DNA from: Ampullaceana balthica
Taxonomy: Eukaryota > Mollusca > Gastropoda > Lymnaeidae
DNA length: 64,000 nt
Direction: 5' to 3'
Assembly: GCA_944989445.1 (NCBI GenBank)
Contig: CALYLW010000012.1
Coordinates: 1,281,001 to 1,345,000, forward strand
Below are positions 12,403 through 23,502 of the stretch, in pieces (position 1 is the first letter of the stretch; each line of letters begins with the position of its first letter). The position numbers were made by a program, and so were the translations under genes. The notes under the pieces were generated by a model. It made no database searches, was not told the origin of the DNA, and worked only from the letters and a program-made list of their open reading frames with translations.

Positions 12403-12811
12403 TTGTAATCATGCTTGTCGTGTGTTTGTAATCATGCTTGTCGTGTGTTTGTAATCACGCTTGTTGTGTGTTTGTAATCATGCTTGTCGTGTGTTTGTAA
12501 TCATGCTTGTCGTGTGTTTGTAATCACGCTTGTTGTGTGTTTGTAATCATGCTTGTCGCGTGTTTGTAATCACGCTTGCCGTGTGCTTGTAATCATGCTT
12601 GTCGTGTGTTTGTAATCACGCTTGTCGTGTGCTTGTAATCACGCTTGTCGCATGTTTGTAATCACGCTTGTCGTGTGCTTGTAATTATGCTTGTCGAGTG
12701 TTTGTAATCACGCTTGTCGTGTGCTTGTAATCATGCTTGTCGTGTGTTTGTAATCATGCTTGTCGTGTGTTTGTTATCAGGCTTGCCGTGTGCTTGTAAT
12801 CATGCTTGTCG
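12403..12811. repeat. 23-bp minisatellite, about 18 copies
   Basis: The unit is 23 bp (GTAATC starts at 12428 and 12451): GTAATCAYGCTTGTCGTGTG followed by TTT or CTT. Position 8 alternates C/T and the penultimate block alternates TTT/CTT in loosely ordered runs, which suggests amplification of two- or three-unit blocks. Units contain CRE-like CG dinucleotides but no coding content. Confidence 0.95.
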
Positions 12812-13424
12812 ATGAGTTATTTAATATGATTGAAACATACAATTGAGCTCCAGCGACCATTGATCTCATCCCGGAGTTCTGTGCTGGGACTCACTCCACG
12901 GTCCGATATCAAAGCAATAATTGCATTTGTATGTTTTCATTATTTCAGCTTGGTCTCGCATGCTCTATGCACGTTTCTTTTTTTTACGTTCTCAAAGACC
13001 ACCAAAGAATTTTCATTAATAAAATTTTAAAGTATTCTTGGGGGTCAAAGAAAATGTATGTTTCGTCCGTTTCCTTGTTGTTGTTAGTTAGTTAGTTTGG
13101 CTTACTGAAAATAATTGAATTTATCTTATTTTTAAATACTTTAAAAGAAAAGAAAATTGTAACGTTACCTCAATGCAATGTAGTCACACTGAGTGTGAGT
13201 TTTGGTTAAGTTTTCAACGAGATTAAATAAATTGTAAGAGTGAAAAACTTCTTAATCGGTTTTATCTCTCTTTATCTAAGACTACAAGATATTTTAACAT
13301 TTTTAAATGAATGTATTATTACTCAGATGCTAAAAGTTAAGAAGGATTTTACCTTTTAAAGAAAATGTGAATTATATATTCAAACTAGGGTGTACTGGGG
13401 CGCCTACGGCACTCAATTTTTTTC

Positions 13425-13762
13425 AAAAGCCCAGGTAACCTACGTGAATATTATTGCATGCGTTCGAATCAGTGTGTCTGACAACCAAATATTGGTATGT
13501 GAATGAGTTCAATAAAAAGAATAAATAATTAATTTGAGTTCATTAGAATGATTTATTTTTCACAACATTTCTCTAAATATCCCGTTTCCAAAAATAAAAT
13601 ATAAGCTCAAACAATGACGTCATATAATATTTTGCGACGAGAAACACCACACGCTCTGTTAATCTCGAAACCAAAATGATTATGATTTTACGTCTATATT
13701 TTCAATTTTAAAAAAATATGCTGATGTACCTTAGCGTTACAGAATGAGTGACCTGGGCTTTT
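13425..13762. mobile_element. Candidate MITE with 15-bp inverted ends
   Basis: AAAAGCCCAGGTAAC at 13425-13439 and GTGACCTGGGCTTTT at 13748-13762 form a 15-bp inverted repeat with one mismatch around about 310 bp of AT-rich DNA. No matching second copy is present in the window and no clear target duplication can be read, so it may be a chance palindrome. Confidence 0.45.
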
Positions 13763-13925
13763 ATTTTGTTTATTTTTTTTAAAATTGAATCATAATGTTC
13801 TTTTTCATATATATAAAATTACGGCAATACATAAAGCAATTTGTTTGCTAAGTTTCAAAGGTTTTTTGTTTCTAAACTTTTTAAAATATATATTCAGTTT
13901 AAATACTTGGGGGGCGGGGGGGGAT

Positions 13926-14112
13926 AAATCTTAGCAGCTCTGCCCAGTTGCCAAGTCCTAGCAGCTCTGCCTGGTTACCAAAGCTTGGCAACTCTACCCG
14001 GTTAAGAAATCTTAGCAAATCTGCCCGGTTACCAAGTCTTAGAAACTCTACACGGTTACCAAATCTAAGCAGCTTTGCTCGGTTACCAAATCTTAGCATC
14101 ATTGCCCACTTT
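13926..14112. repeat. 27-bp minisatellite, about 7 diverged copies
   Basis: Units follow the pattern TTACCAA(A/G)TCTTAGCA(A/G)CTCTGCCCGG. Because 27 is a multiple of 3, both strands stay open and give a repetitive LRFGNRAELL-like reading on the minus strand (13899-14204) and an RLPNLSS-like reading on the plus strand (13948-14142). Substitutions show no clear bias to synonymous sites and there are no gene signals around, so I treat it as noncoding. Confidence 0.8.
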
Positions 14113-15249
14113 GCAAATCTTCCTTCAAGGAAGACATTTTGACCTCCCTCTCGATATCCTATAGATATAAATATTGCAAAACTTAGTTGTTTACCCCTAA
14201 CCACACTTTGCGCCAGTTTTTTCTTCCATGCTTAAAGAATCCCAATTTCAGACCGCAAGAAGAGACCGTTTATTTCATACACTCATTCTCTTCAAACACA
14301 TGAACGTAACACAAAAGCCACTAGTCCCACTAATTTCTAAAGTGCACTTGACTATCACTCCATTTCCTCTCGTACGCTTACAACTCACAACTCTAATCAC
14401 GCATTTCCACTTCTTTTGAAGCTTGAATTTATCGCAAGGTAAAACTCCCGGCCTGAATGGTTTTACAAGACACCGCCTGGAATATTGGGTATTGTTTCCT
14501 GAAGACACACTGCGAAGTTTTGGCTCCAGATTGGAGGAGAACTTCAAGAAAACAAGACGCTCCTGTTGTTGACTTAGAAACGGAATGACGTTTTCTTTGC
14601 ATTTCAGCTTAGTAACGGTTGGTGTCAGGGTATTATCTATGGTGGTTTCGCTTTTTGGCAAAATACACGGGTTCTGTTCGACTACTTGAAACTATAAGGG
14701 AGGGGTGTGAAAGGTTTTTAGCAAAACCAATAAATAGTTGAACGTTTTTTTTTCTTTCGTTTTTTTCCTTATTTTCTTTCTATCAGGAAAAGACAATGCG
14801 GCATGCTTTAGGAGTCATTTGTAATGGGTGGGAGTAATACGCCTGCCTTGTGGGCTTTGATGAAGTGTCAAGAGCAATGAAAATAAATCCCTAAATGAAT
14901 GCTTTACAAGATACAAACTTGGCTCTTTGTGAGGGGGATTCTATATTTTCAAGCGTATAATCCTGTTGTTTTCACTTGACACGAGCATTAATTTGTTGGG
15001 TATTTAAGCAGGAGGTAAGCCGGTAAATGTATGAAGCTAAAAGCATCCGAAACAATAATAAATATATATGTATATTAAAATTATCATTATTATTTTTTTT
15101 TGGGGGGGGGGAATAGTTACAATGTATTTGTAAAAGTTAGTGTGGAAGAAAGGTAGGTGCAAAGATGAGTTCCAATCAGGGCAGCTCATTTATTTTCGTT
15201 GAATTATTCGTCAAAATTATGCGGCTACCCCCATATAACTTAAACATGA
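14113..15249. other. Stretch without recognised genes
   Basis: A 128-codon minus-strand frame (14275-14661) lies in somewhat less AT-rich DNA. Its translation has several Cys, Lys and Arg residues but no motif I recognise, and no splice or start context decides it. Poly-T and poly-G runs follow at 14745 and 15090. Confidence 0.4.
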
Positions 15250-15680
15250 AATTAAACAACCCGTAAAAACAAAGGAAGTTTTTGACTATAAATCCTTATA
15301 TATGAGACAGAACTAAAAGTAATTATTATGTTTAATCTAATACACACATCGCCACAATAATTTACAGACTGAAATCGAGTGAACTCCCCTTGCTGTAAAA
15401 CGGGGGGGGGGAGGGGGTCATCTATGGCTGGACTGAACTCCAGCGACACGTGGAGGTGAACAATAGGAGTCGGCGGCATAGAGTTAGATAGAGATAAACT
15501 AAAAATGCATTAATTTAAATTCGATCGATCTGAAATTTTGATACAAGTGTATGTGCAAAATTTCAGCTCGATAGTATTATGGCAAGTGGGTCATGTCATT
15601 TTTTACTTTTGTTTTTCCGCCCGCTCACGACAGACAGAGAGAGAGAGACAAGACGGTGAAGTTAATTTAAGGGATTTAAA
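15250..15680 (+). mobile_element. AAATCCCTTATA-family element, shortened copy
   Basis: It begins AACCCGTAAAAACAAAG, then TTTTTGACTATAAATCCTTA and TATATGAGACAGAACTAAAAG, and ends GTTAATTTAAGGGATTTAAA. The conserved TTCGATCGATCTGAAATTTT box and the GCAAAATTTCAGCTCGAT box are close together because the hairpin loop is deleted. AGACAGAGAGAGAGAGAC precedes the 3' end, as in the cluster at 20.6-24 kb. Confidence 0.85.
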
Positions 15681-16327
15681 AAGAACGGGGATAAAATGCA
15701 TTTGTTAGTCATGATAACCAAAAAAAATAATTTAGATGAATTTATTTATTTATTTTTTAAACGAAACTAATATGTTGACTTCTCATCAATTAATTTTTCA
15801 TTTAAAATTTTTCTTTTTGCTGGTAAAGTCTCTCGCCAGTTTTAAAGTTAATATATTTACAGTTCTGTTTGGCCTTGTGAGATTGGTATATCCTCGGCAA
15901 ACTACTCTCAAGTTGTCGTGGAATGAAGCGTCTGATATCCTTACAAAAGGGAGAGGGGCGAGGGGGTCAGAATTTATTTACAAATTTTACATAGAAATGC
16001 TTTACCTGGTATTTTACAAGAATAGATTTCCGTGTTTATGGTTTCTTTTTTTATTTAAAAATTACAAATTAAAGTGTATATTTAAAAATAAAAATGTATT
16101 TTCTAAAAAGGTTCACTATCACGGTCGCTCTAAAAGTGGGTTAAAATTTATTAAAATGCATTGCGCAATGTGAGAGTGTGGCAACATTTGCAATTGAAAT
16201 TAGTGAACATGAAAGATATTTAACAGTCGTCTACATTAAGGACTAATCGATTTAAAACTCTGAATGTTAAGGTCACTACAATTATTTATGTAACTAAACA
16301 TTTAATAAACTTTTTTTCTGTGAATAG
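15681..16327. other. AT-rich stretch without recognised genes
   Basis: A 145-codon plus-strand frame (15736-16173) is Phe-, Leu- and Lys-rich, as expected from AT-rich DNA, and shows no domain. It starts within low-complexity A/T sequence. I do not support it as a gene. Confidence 0.45.
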
Positions 16328-16596
16328 TTAGTTAGTTCCTCTCGGGCCGAAGACGGCACATAGGGCAGAAGTCATTGATTTCCATTTACGACGATCCGTC
16401 GCCAATTGTATTAGGTCTTGATTATTTCTTAGACCCATGGTTGAGCTTTCTCTTTTGATTGTTCTACGTAGGGTTTCTTTTGGTCTTCCTTGTTTTCTTT
16501 TGCCTTTTGGTGTCCATATGAAGGCCTGCCGTGGTAGTCTTCTCTCGTCCATTCGAAGAACATGACCGATATAATTCCAACGCCTTCTCCTTATAA
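16328..16596 (-). pseudogene. LINE (non-LTR retrotransposon) reverse-transcriptase protein, C-terminal end
   Basis: The minus-strand frame reads RRRRWNYIGHVLRMDERRLP, then WTPKGKRKQGRPKETLRRTI, a RESSTMGL segment and ATDRRKWKSMTSALC, ending in a stop at 16328. This is the typical C-terminus of endonuclease/reverse-transcriptase LINE proteins: an 'RW.W.GHVLRM' motif, a GKRKRGRP basic motif and a final 'A.DR..W......LC'. About 85 residues remain; everything upstream is lost by 5' truncation. A short ACTA-type tail follows the stop, as many LINEs have. The clade is not resolved. The open frame to the stop suggests a young fragment. Confidence 0.88.
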
Positions 16597-17299
16597 AGGA
16601 ATAACTAAAAACAATTTAAGGTTTCGCTATATTGAATTAATTATAAATCGCATTTTAAAAAAAAACCATTTTATATCTGATCTAATGTCTTTGGCACAAC
16701 ATAACTGATGCCTTCTGGGTAAAATCACCTCACGCCCCCAACCCCCCCCCCACACACACACACACATACAACCCATTGAAACAATCGTGTTACTATGTAA
16801 AAAAGCAGGCAGACAACGCATCGTCTGAACATTAAATTTTGAGTAAAAAATCATTACTGCACAACAACAAAAAATTCAATTCGTGTTTTTAAAACTTGAA
16901 TTGAAAAGAATAAGTATATTTTTATTTAAATGAAATAAAGTTGTAATATAATCATATTGTTAATTAAACATTGTCACAACTTTTGAAAGATTGAATCTTT
17001 GAGTGATGACTTAATTGAATAGATGAATTTAATAATTAATTTTTCACAATGCTTTTCTATTTTGAAACAAAAAATATTTTCCCCCTGGAAACTTAAGGAA
17101 TACTTTAAATATTATTTTATTTTATTACTTTTGTCTAGGGCTGTTAACGATTAATTCAAATTTAATCGTTAACTTTTGAAAAATTAACGATTAATTAATC
17201 GTTAATTTCGATTAAAGCCAGAATTGAAATGTATGGTGTCATAAGTAACATTTATTAAAAGTACTTGTCAAAAATTTAAATAACACTGAAATGTCTTCT

Positions 17300-17424
17300 T
17301 TATATGACATCTTTTAACCAACAACGCAAACAGACAAGTGTATTTACATTATTTGGTTCAAGTGATGAGCGGGTCTTATTGACAATATAACCAGCCGAGC
17401 TAAACAATCGCTCACATAGCTTTA
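17300..17424 (-). pseudogene. hAT transposase C-terminal dimerisation (hATC) motif
   Basis: On the minus strand the sequence reads CERLFSSAGYIVNKTRSSL, then EPNNVNTLVCL and a short tail to a stop at 17300-17302. 'ERLFS.AG....N..RSSL.P..V..L..L' is the signature of the hATC dimerisation domain, where transposase subunits pair. It is in a different frame from the BED remnant that ends at 17412. No DDE catalytic residues remain, so it is non-functional. Confidence 0.92.
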
Positions 17425-17760
17425 AATTGTCTCAGCTGAAGTTTCTGATAATGTATTGCATGTTTGGCTTCCAGGTGATATATAAGCGAAGTGTTAGAAC
17501 CATGGTAGCAATGTTCCTTTTGAGCAGCACGGCTTCGTATAAATTTGACTGACGCCACGCAGGAGTTTAGAATCATCGCGCAGCAATTTTTGTAAAAATA
17601 TTGCACAAAAAATCGACGTTGTGTAACTTTGCACACGAGTTTTTTAAACTTTGCACATGGACCATCGAGGCTTCGACTTAGAGGGAACATTGCATGGTAG
17701 GCAAACGATTTCTCTCAATGGACACATAACATTTATCAACATTTTGGAAAGTTACGTCAC
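17412..17760 (-). pseudogene. hAT transposase BED zinc finger, split by a nested MITE
   Basis: After the nested element, the minus strand reads YHGSNTSLIYHLEAKH, the second half of a BED-type finger (H-x4-5-H ligands, 'NTS.L..HL...H'). On the other side of the insert (17700-17760) the minus strand gives MCPLRE and EKSFAYHG in two frames, consistent with the Cys half. BED fingers bind the transposon ends. The finger is inactivated by the MITE and by at least one frameshift. Confidence 0.75.
17509..17692. mobile_element. Nested hAT MITE, 184 bp, with perfect 8-bp target duplication
   Basis: The ends are CAATGTTCCTTTTGAG and, inverted, CAATGTTCCCTCTAAG. Both flanks are CATGGTAG (17501-17508 and 17693-17700), an exact duplication. 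It inserted into the BED-finger region of the older hAT. A second member of the same family is at 51422-51611. Confidence 0.94.
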
Positions 17761-17956
17761 TCAATAGTTTAAAACCAAAATGTTCCTTCCTCGTCCGGAT
17801 ATTAGTTTATATTTATCGGCCGAAATATTTTACTTTTTGACTTCCAGTACATTTATAAGTGTTGGGTCTATTAATCATTAAAAAAATGTAATCGTTAAAA
17901 AAATTTTACGATTAATCGAGAAATTAATCATTAATTTCCGCAGCCCTACTTTTGTC

Positions 17957-20035
17957 ACTTTTAAAAAAATTACATTTATAACTTTTTAAAGTGATAAAAA
18001 TGGTATTGACCGCTATGTTAACACAAAAATCTTGTAATGTCTATTGAATCTCTGGATTTATATGGAAACACGCCTTCTCTTTAATGGTCAACTGAAGTAA
18101 ATAGGGAAACTTAATACTGATTTTCTTCTGAAACATCTGCATCAGAATTTCAACAAATGCATGGGAAAGTTGTCTCTAAAACTTTAGAATTTCCTTTAAA
18201 AAAAAATAATACAAGTTCTAACTACTTGCCGTCTTCGACAAAAACTTTTTGCACCATGTCACACTCCCAGGCAATCTGAGATATCTTTAAGGACTCCTGC
18301 TTCTGGTCGTAATCTCTTTAAATCTCTTTGCTCCATAAATTGCTAGTCATTATATAGTTATTGATATTTATTAATAAACATATAGATTTTCTCTCTTCTT
18401 TAAAAGTATTTTTTACGTCAACTTCTTTTTTTTTAAATCAATTCTTGCAACTCATCGGTTACAACAGTCATAACTTTGCGACATTGTAAGGCAGGGCTAA
18501 GAGCAAAATGACAACAAAAATCCATTAATCATTTTTCAAAAAAAATATGTTTCTGTTTGTCCTGAGCTTTTCAACATGAAGTGTCGTAAACAATTTATTT
18601 TACACGGTCTTTTGCGTAGGAGTTATTGTGCCTTGTGGGGTTTTAAGAATAACACTATGTCGTCATTCTCTGCGATAAACAATGGAGCAAATGTTTGCCC
18701 TTGTTTTGAATAAAAAAACAAATAATATAAAACTGTTGGTTGTAATGGGCTTAGAGTTAGTTCCCCTATTTGCACTGAACACAGTAGAGAAGATGCATAG
18801 ACGACAATGACAACGGTGTATTATGTATTATGCTGTGTGCTCACGTATAAGGAAGCAACAAGTGCGGGGCATGTGCTTACGACATTATGTGAACGTCCCT
18901 GTTCGGTAAGTAATACACAAAAGCTAGGGACAAAAAAACATGCACAGATTGTTTTGAGCAATTAGAATTCTTTAGTTGTTCAGAATCACAATGTGCATAT
19001 TATTGTTCTAGTGATTTCTGCTGTCTTCAATTGTCGTCATCAACGATTTCGTTTACATATAGATCTACTTACCGATGCGCAGTATTTGTTTTAATCCGGC
19101 CCTTTACTAAATAATCCTTTGTACGCTCTGTATTCTCGCAATGTCTGATTTTATCACCCAAAGAAAACTTGATTCGTAGACGGAGTAATGTCGTCAATTC
19201 AAACACAGGGAATTTTGTTCTTTATTTACTCACTGAGACAATATATTGACAATTATTGTTCTAAAGGGGGGAGGGGTAGCCAACTTATGGTAAAATTGAT
19301 AGTCGGGTTGTAAAAAATCGATTTTGCGATTATAACATATTTTTAGAATTGAACATCTGATAAACAAATTTGCATATCAAAAAATATAATTAAATGACGT
19401 ATTTATTGTTTAATTTGACTTTGAATAACATAATATGTCAATCAAGAAAATGGGTTTTATTTCCGAAAATGCTGCCCTCTCCCCCTGTAATTATTTCATG
19501 GCAAAACAAAATACACTTGAAAAAATATAACACACGTCGCCTGATTCTGATATTCAATCTCCTTTTTCCTAATATCAAATTTCTTAGCTTCATTATTTCA
19601 AATATCTGCCCCCCTCCTCCCCCCTCCACCCCCCCCAAAAAAAAGTATATATGAAATATGTTTTTAATAAAAATTTTAAAACATAATTTTATGAGTAGTG
19701 TATAAAGGGGTGGGGATTGGGGGTCATTCGCTCCTTAAGTCCTGATTTTCAACCCGTATCCACTGTGTAAGGACCTAGAAAGATAAGAGCCATTACATTT
19801 TACACTCTTTTGTGAGTGTTCATATTTATCTTAATGCTGATCTATTCAAGATCATGCAACAAACTCTTTGTTCATAAAGTCCAACAACGTTCAAAAGTTC
19901 GTTAACCAGCACCTGCTTTTTTAGCAGCCTGTAAAACACCATTCATTTTTTTTTGCCAAAACAAAAGTGTTTGACAACCGCATTTCTACGATGTTAATTT
20001 ATCGAGTCACAAAGTCGGTACATTTAACTGAGGTA
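17957..20035. other. AT-rich stretch without recognised genes
   Basis: No domain-bearing frame is present. Frames at 19394-19654 (plus) and 19438-19638 (minus) are set by low-complexity C-runs near 19610. Nothing else in this part supports a feature. Confidence 0.5.
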
Positions 20036-20602
20036 ATAGACATCTTATCTTATCTTATCTTATTTGTTACAGACGCTCCTTCTATACAGAAGATTATTGC
20101 GTCCTACGCTTATCTGTGGTTTGTGTTTAGTCCTGCATTCTTATAAGAGTTTTAAATGTTGATAAAGTGTTGGTTTTCCTGGTTTCTTCAGGCAACCCAA
20201 TCCACGCCCGAACTCCGGACGGGAAGAACGAAAATTTGTATGTGTTTGTTCTTGCATACGGAATAAGAAATGTGTTTTTTATCCTTATGTCTATCTGCGG
20301 GTTGTATTAAGTTATCTTTGTGTTGTATTTCTAAATTAGAATTAATTGCTTTATGTATGATTACTACTTTGCTCTTGGTTCTTCTATCCTCTAGTGTTTC
20401 AAGGTTTAATGATTTAACTAATGGTGTTATTCTTGCCAGTTTTGAATATTCTCCAGTAATGAATCTGGCAGCTCTTCTTTGAATTTGTTCTAGTTTACCA
20501 ATGTTTTCTTTGATGGATGGGTCCCATACAGAAGATGCAAATTCTATTACAGGTCTCACCAAGGTGAAGTAGCACCTACGTATAATAGTATTGGCGTTAA
20601 CT
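20036..20602 (-). pseudogene. LINE 3' end: reverse-transcriptase C-terminus with frameshift, copy 1
   Basis: The minus-strand frame 20188-20562, extending upstream to about 20602, reads YFTLVRPVIEFASSVWDPS, KLEQIQRRAARFITGEYS and LNLETLEDRRTKSKVVIIH. This is the C-terminal region of Jockey/CR1-type reverse transcriptases ('LVRP.LEYASSVWDP', 'QRRAARF'). Compared with copy 2, an extra A in the run after HKDK shifts the frame; the original C-terminus continues in another frame (FSFF, then W-GL-EET). After the coding end come the shared 3' untranslated words and a tail of ATCTT (AAGAT) repeats at 20041-20060. The fragment is 5'-truncated at about 20602, where unrelated sequence starts. Confidence 0.9.
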
Positions 20603-20639
20603 ACATAAAAGTATTTCTATCCACGGCACAATATAAAAA

Positions 20640-21120
20640 ATAATAAAACAAACCCGTAAAAACAAAGTTTTTGACTATAAATCCCTTATATATGAGACAG
20701 AACTAAAAGTATTGATTACGTTTCAACGCTACAAACATTTACAGACTGACACCGAGTGATGTCCCTTGTCTTTAATAACGGGGGGTGGGACGTGAGGGGG
20801 TGTCGGCACGACGGTCGGCGTCAACTCAAACTCTCACGTGGAAGTGGAAGAAAAAAACAATAACAACCGTGAATTTGAATTACATACCTCATATAAGGAT
20901 AAACTAAAAATGCATTAATTTAATTACGGTACGTTCGATCGATCTGAAATTTTGATACGATGCATTGTTAGGTCAGACGGGCCCGTGTGCCAAATTTCAG
21001 CTTGATCGGATCACGGTAAGTGGGTCATTTTTGACTTTTGTTTTTTCCGCCCGCCCAAGACAGACAGAGAAAGAGAGATGACGACAGAGACGGCCGCGAA
21101 GTTAATATAAGGGATTTAAA
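20640..21120 (+). mobile_element. AAATCCCTTATA-family element, cluster copy A
   Basis: Plus orientation. The 5' end has AACAAACCCGTAAAAACAAAG then GACTATAAATCCCTTATATA; the 3' end is GAAGTTAATATAAGGGATTT. The two AAATCCCTTATAT words are inverted relative to each other about 28 bp inside the 5' end and at the 3' end. In the middle, CGATCGATCTGAAATTTTG (from 20936) and CAAATTTCAGCTTGATCG (to 21008) can pair as a long hairpin. A GA/CAGACAGAGA tract precedes the 3' end. No coding capacity. The layout (subterminal inverted repeats, microsatellite, tandem copies) recalls Helentron-associated elements, but the class is unproven. Confidence 0.85.
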
Positions 21121-21224
21121 AACATATTCAATGTCATATTGCTTTCTCTATAAATTAGATTGAAGTACAGCTAACAACAAAATACGTAATTGCTTCATCT
21201 GACTCCCGTCTTTGTACATATTTT

Positions 21225-21790
21225 TAAATCCCTTATATTAACTTCACCGCCGTCTCTCTCTGTCTGTCTGTCTCTCTCTCTGTCTCTCTCTCATCATCTC
21301 ATGGGCTCGGCGGGCGGAAAAACAAAAGTCGAAAATGACCCACTTCCAATGATCCGATCGAACTGAAATTTGGCACACGGACCCGTCTTACCTAACAATG
21401 CATCGTATCAAAATTTCAGATCGATCGAACGTACCGTAATTAAATTAATGCATTTTTAGTTTATCCTTATATGAGGTATGTAATTTTAATTCACGATTTG
21501 TTATTGTTTTTTTGCCACGTGAAAGTTTGAGCATTGAGGCGACCCAACGAAACGACGGTGCGCTTTTGTTTACATTTTACGTGTCACTCTGAGCTCGGTC
21601 AAGCGAATCGGTGACCAGACTTTTCCCCTCTCCCCCCAGCCACCCCTCCCCCCCCACTAGGGTTATGATGCAAAGTTGAGTTAAGACAGATTCAGTCTGT
21701 AAATGTTTGAATATAATCAATACTTTTAGTTATGTCTCATCTATAAGGGATTTATAGTCAAAAACTTTGTTTTTACGGGGTTGTTTAATT
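21225..21790 (-). mobile_element. AAATCCCTTATA-family element, cluster copy B (tandem trio)
   Basis: Minus orientation; it starts with TAAATCCCTTATATTAACTT on the plus strand and ends at the GTTTTTACGGGGTTG word. It is separated from copy A by about 100 bp of unrelated sequence. It joins copy C directly, without a spacer. It carries the conserved hairpin boxes, GTCT/CTCT microsatellite and a C/T-rich tract near 21635. Copies B, C and D are near identical to each other. Confidence 0.88.
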
Positions 21791-22362
21791 AAATCCCTTA
21801 TATTAACTTCGCGGCCGTCTCTCTCTGTCTGTCTCTCTCTCATCATCTCATGGGCTCGGCGGGCGGAAAAACAGAAGTCAAAAATGACCCACTTCCAATG
21901 ATCCGATCGAACTGAAATTTGGCACACGGACCCGTCTTACCTAACAATGCATCGTATCAAAATTTCAGATCGATCGAACGTACCGTAATTAAATTAATGC
22001 ATTTTTAGTTTATCCTTATATGAGGTATGTAATTTAAAATCACGATTTGTTATTGTTTTTTTGCCACGTGAAAGTTTGAGCATTGAGGCGACCCAACGAA
22101 ACGACGGTGCGCTTTTGTTTACATTTTACGTGTCACTCTGAGCTCGGTCAAGCGAATCGGTGACCAGATTTTTTCCCTCTCCCCCTCCCACACACCCCTC
22201 CCCCCACCCCTCCCCCCACCCCTCCCCCCTAGGGTTATGAAGCAAACTTGTGTTAAGACAGATTCAGTCTGTAAATGTTTGAAAATAATCAATACTGTTA
22301 GTTATGTCTCATATATAAGGGATTTATAGTCAAAAACTTTGTTTTTACGGGTTTGTTTTATT
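21791..22362 (-). mobile_element. AAATCCCTTATA-family element, cluster copy C (tandem trio)
   Basis: Directly head-to-tail with B and D. The junctions contain inverted AAATCCCTTATA and TATAAGGGATTT words about 35 bp apart. The C/T tract near 22180 is expanded to several CACCCCTCCCCC units. The open frame at 21730-21927 crosses the B/C junction and is not a gene. Confidence 0.88.
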
Positions 22363-22942
22363 AAATCCCTTATATTAACTTCGCGGCCGTCTCTCTCTGT
22401 CTGTCTCTCTCTCATCATCTCATGGGCTCGGCGGGCGGAAAAACAGAAGTCAAAAATGACCCACTTCCAATGATCCGATCGAACTGAAATTTGGCACACG
22501 GACCCGTCTTACCTAACAATGCATCGTATCAAAATTTCAGATCGATCGAACGTACCGTAATTAAATTAATGCATTTTTAGTTTATCCTAATATGAGGTAT
22601 GTAATTTAAAATCACGATTTGTTATTGTTTTTTTGCCACGTGAAAGTTTGAGCATTGAGGCGACCCAACGAAACGACGGTGCGCTTTTGTTTACATTTTA
22701 CGTGTCACTCTGAGCTCGGTCAAGCGAATCGGTGACCAGACTTTTCCCCCCTCCCCCCCACCCACCCCTCCCCCACCCACCCCTCCCCCCCACCCACCCC
22801 TCCCCCCACTAGGGTTATGATGCAAAGTTGAGTTAAGACAGATTCAGTCTGTAAATGTTTGAAAATAATCAATGCTGTTAGTTATGTCTCATATATAAGG
22901 GATTTATAGTCAAAAACTTTGTTTTTACGGGTTTGTTTTATT
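22363..22942 (-). mobile_element. AAATCCCTTATA-family element, cluster copy D (tandem trio)
   Basis: Third tandem copy, ending at GGGTTTGTTTTATTA. The C/T tract near 22750 is the longest of the trio. Differences from copies B and C are few single bases, so the array is recent or homogenised. About 60 bp of unrelated AT-rich DNA separates it from copy E, which is inverted. Confidence 0.88.
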
Positions 22943-23005
22943 ACATTATTCAATTTCTCAACATTATGTGTGTTTCTTCTATTTCTTTAAAAAGACTATT
23001 TTTTA

Positions 23006-23502
23006 AAATAAAACAAACCCGTAAAAACAAAGTTTTTGACTATAAATCCCTTATATATGAGACATAACTAACAGTATTGATTATTTTCAAACGCTACAAA
23101 CATTGACAGACTGACACCGAGTGATGTCCCTTGTCTTTAATAAATGGGGGGTGGGATGTGAGGGGGTGTCGGCACGACGGTCGGCGTCAACACGACGGTC
23201 GGCGTCAACTCAAACTCACGTGGAAGTGGAAGAAAAAAACAATAACAAACAGTGAATTTGAATTACATACCTCATATAAGGATACACTAAAAATGCATTA
23301 ATTTAATTACGGTATGATCGATCGATCTGAAATTTTGATACGATGCATTGTTAGGTGAGTCGGGTCCGTGTGCCAAATTTCAGCTCGATCGAATCACTGG
23401 AAATGGGTCATTTTCGACTTTTCTTTTTCCGCCCGCCCAGCCCAAGACAGAGATGATGAGATGACGACAGAGACGGCCGCGAAGTTAATATAAGGGATTT
23501 AA
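23006..23502 (+). mobile_element. AAATCCCTTATA-family element, cluster copy E (tandem pair)
   Basis: Plus orientation; it resembles copy A in its interior (GACACCGAGTGATGTCCCTT and a GTCGGCACGACGGTCGGCGTC block, here partly doubled). It joins copy F directly at AAGGGATTTAAAAAA. Confidence 0.86.

Larger units (their letters stand above)
17136..17948 (-). mobile_element. Internally deleted hAT transposon with perfect 8-bp target duplication
   Basis: The ends TAGGGCTGTTAACGATTAA and, inverted, TAGGGCTGCGGAAATTAATG share TAGGGCTG and AT-rich ATTAATCG subterminal repeats. The flanks are CTTTTGTC at 17128-17135 and 17949-17956, an exact 8-bp duplication. Inside, on the minus strand, are an N-terminal BED zinc-finger remnant and, right after it, the C-terminal hATC motif, so the catalytic core has been deleted. 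A hAT MITE is nested at 17509-17692. Confidence 0.95.

Noticed and set aside
14275..14661. 128-codon minus-strand frame in GC-richer DNA
   Set aside because: No domain, splice or start evidence; kept only as a note in the region entry.
15736..16173. 145-codon plus-strand frame
   Set aside because: Composition follows AT-rich low-complexity DNA and there is no motif.
20270..20482. 70-codon plus-strand frame
   Set aside because: Antisense shadow of the LINE fragment at 20036-20602.
21730..22499. Two almost identical 65-codon minus-strand frames
   Set aside because: They recur because the repeat copies are identical across the B/C and C/D junctions; no motif.
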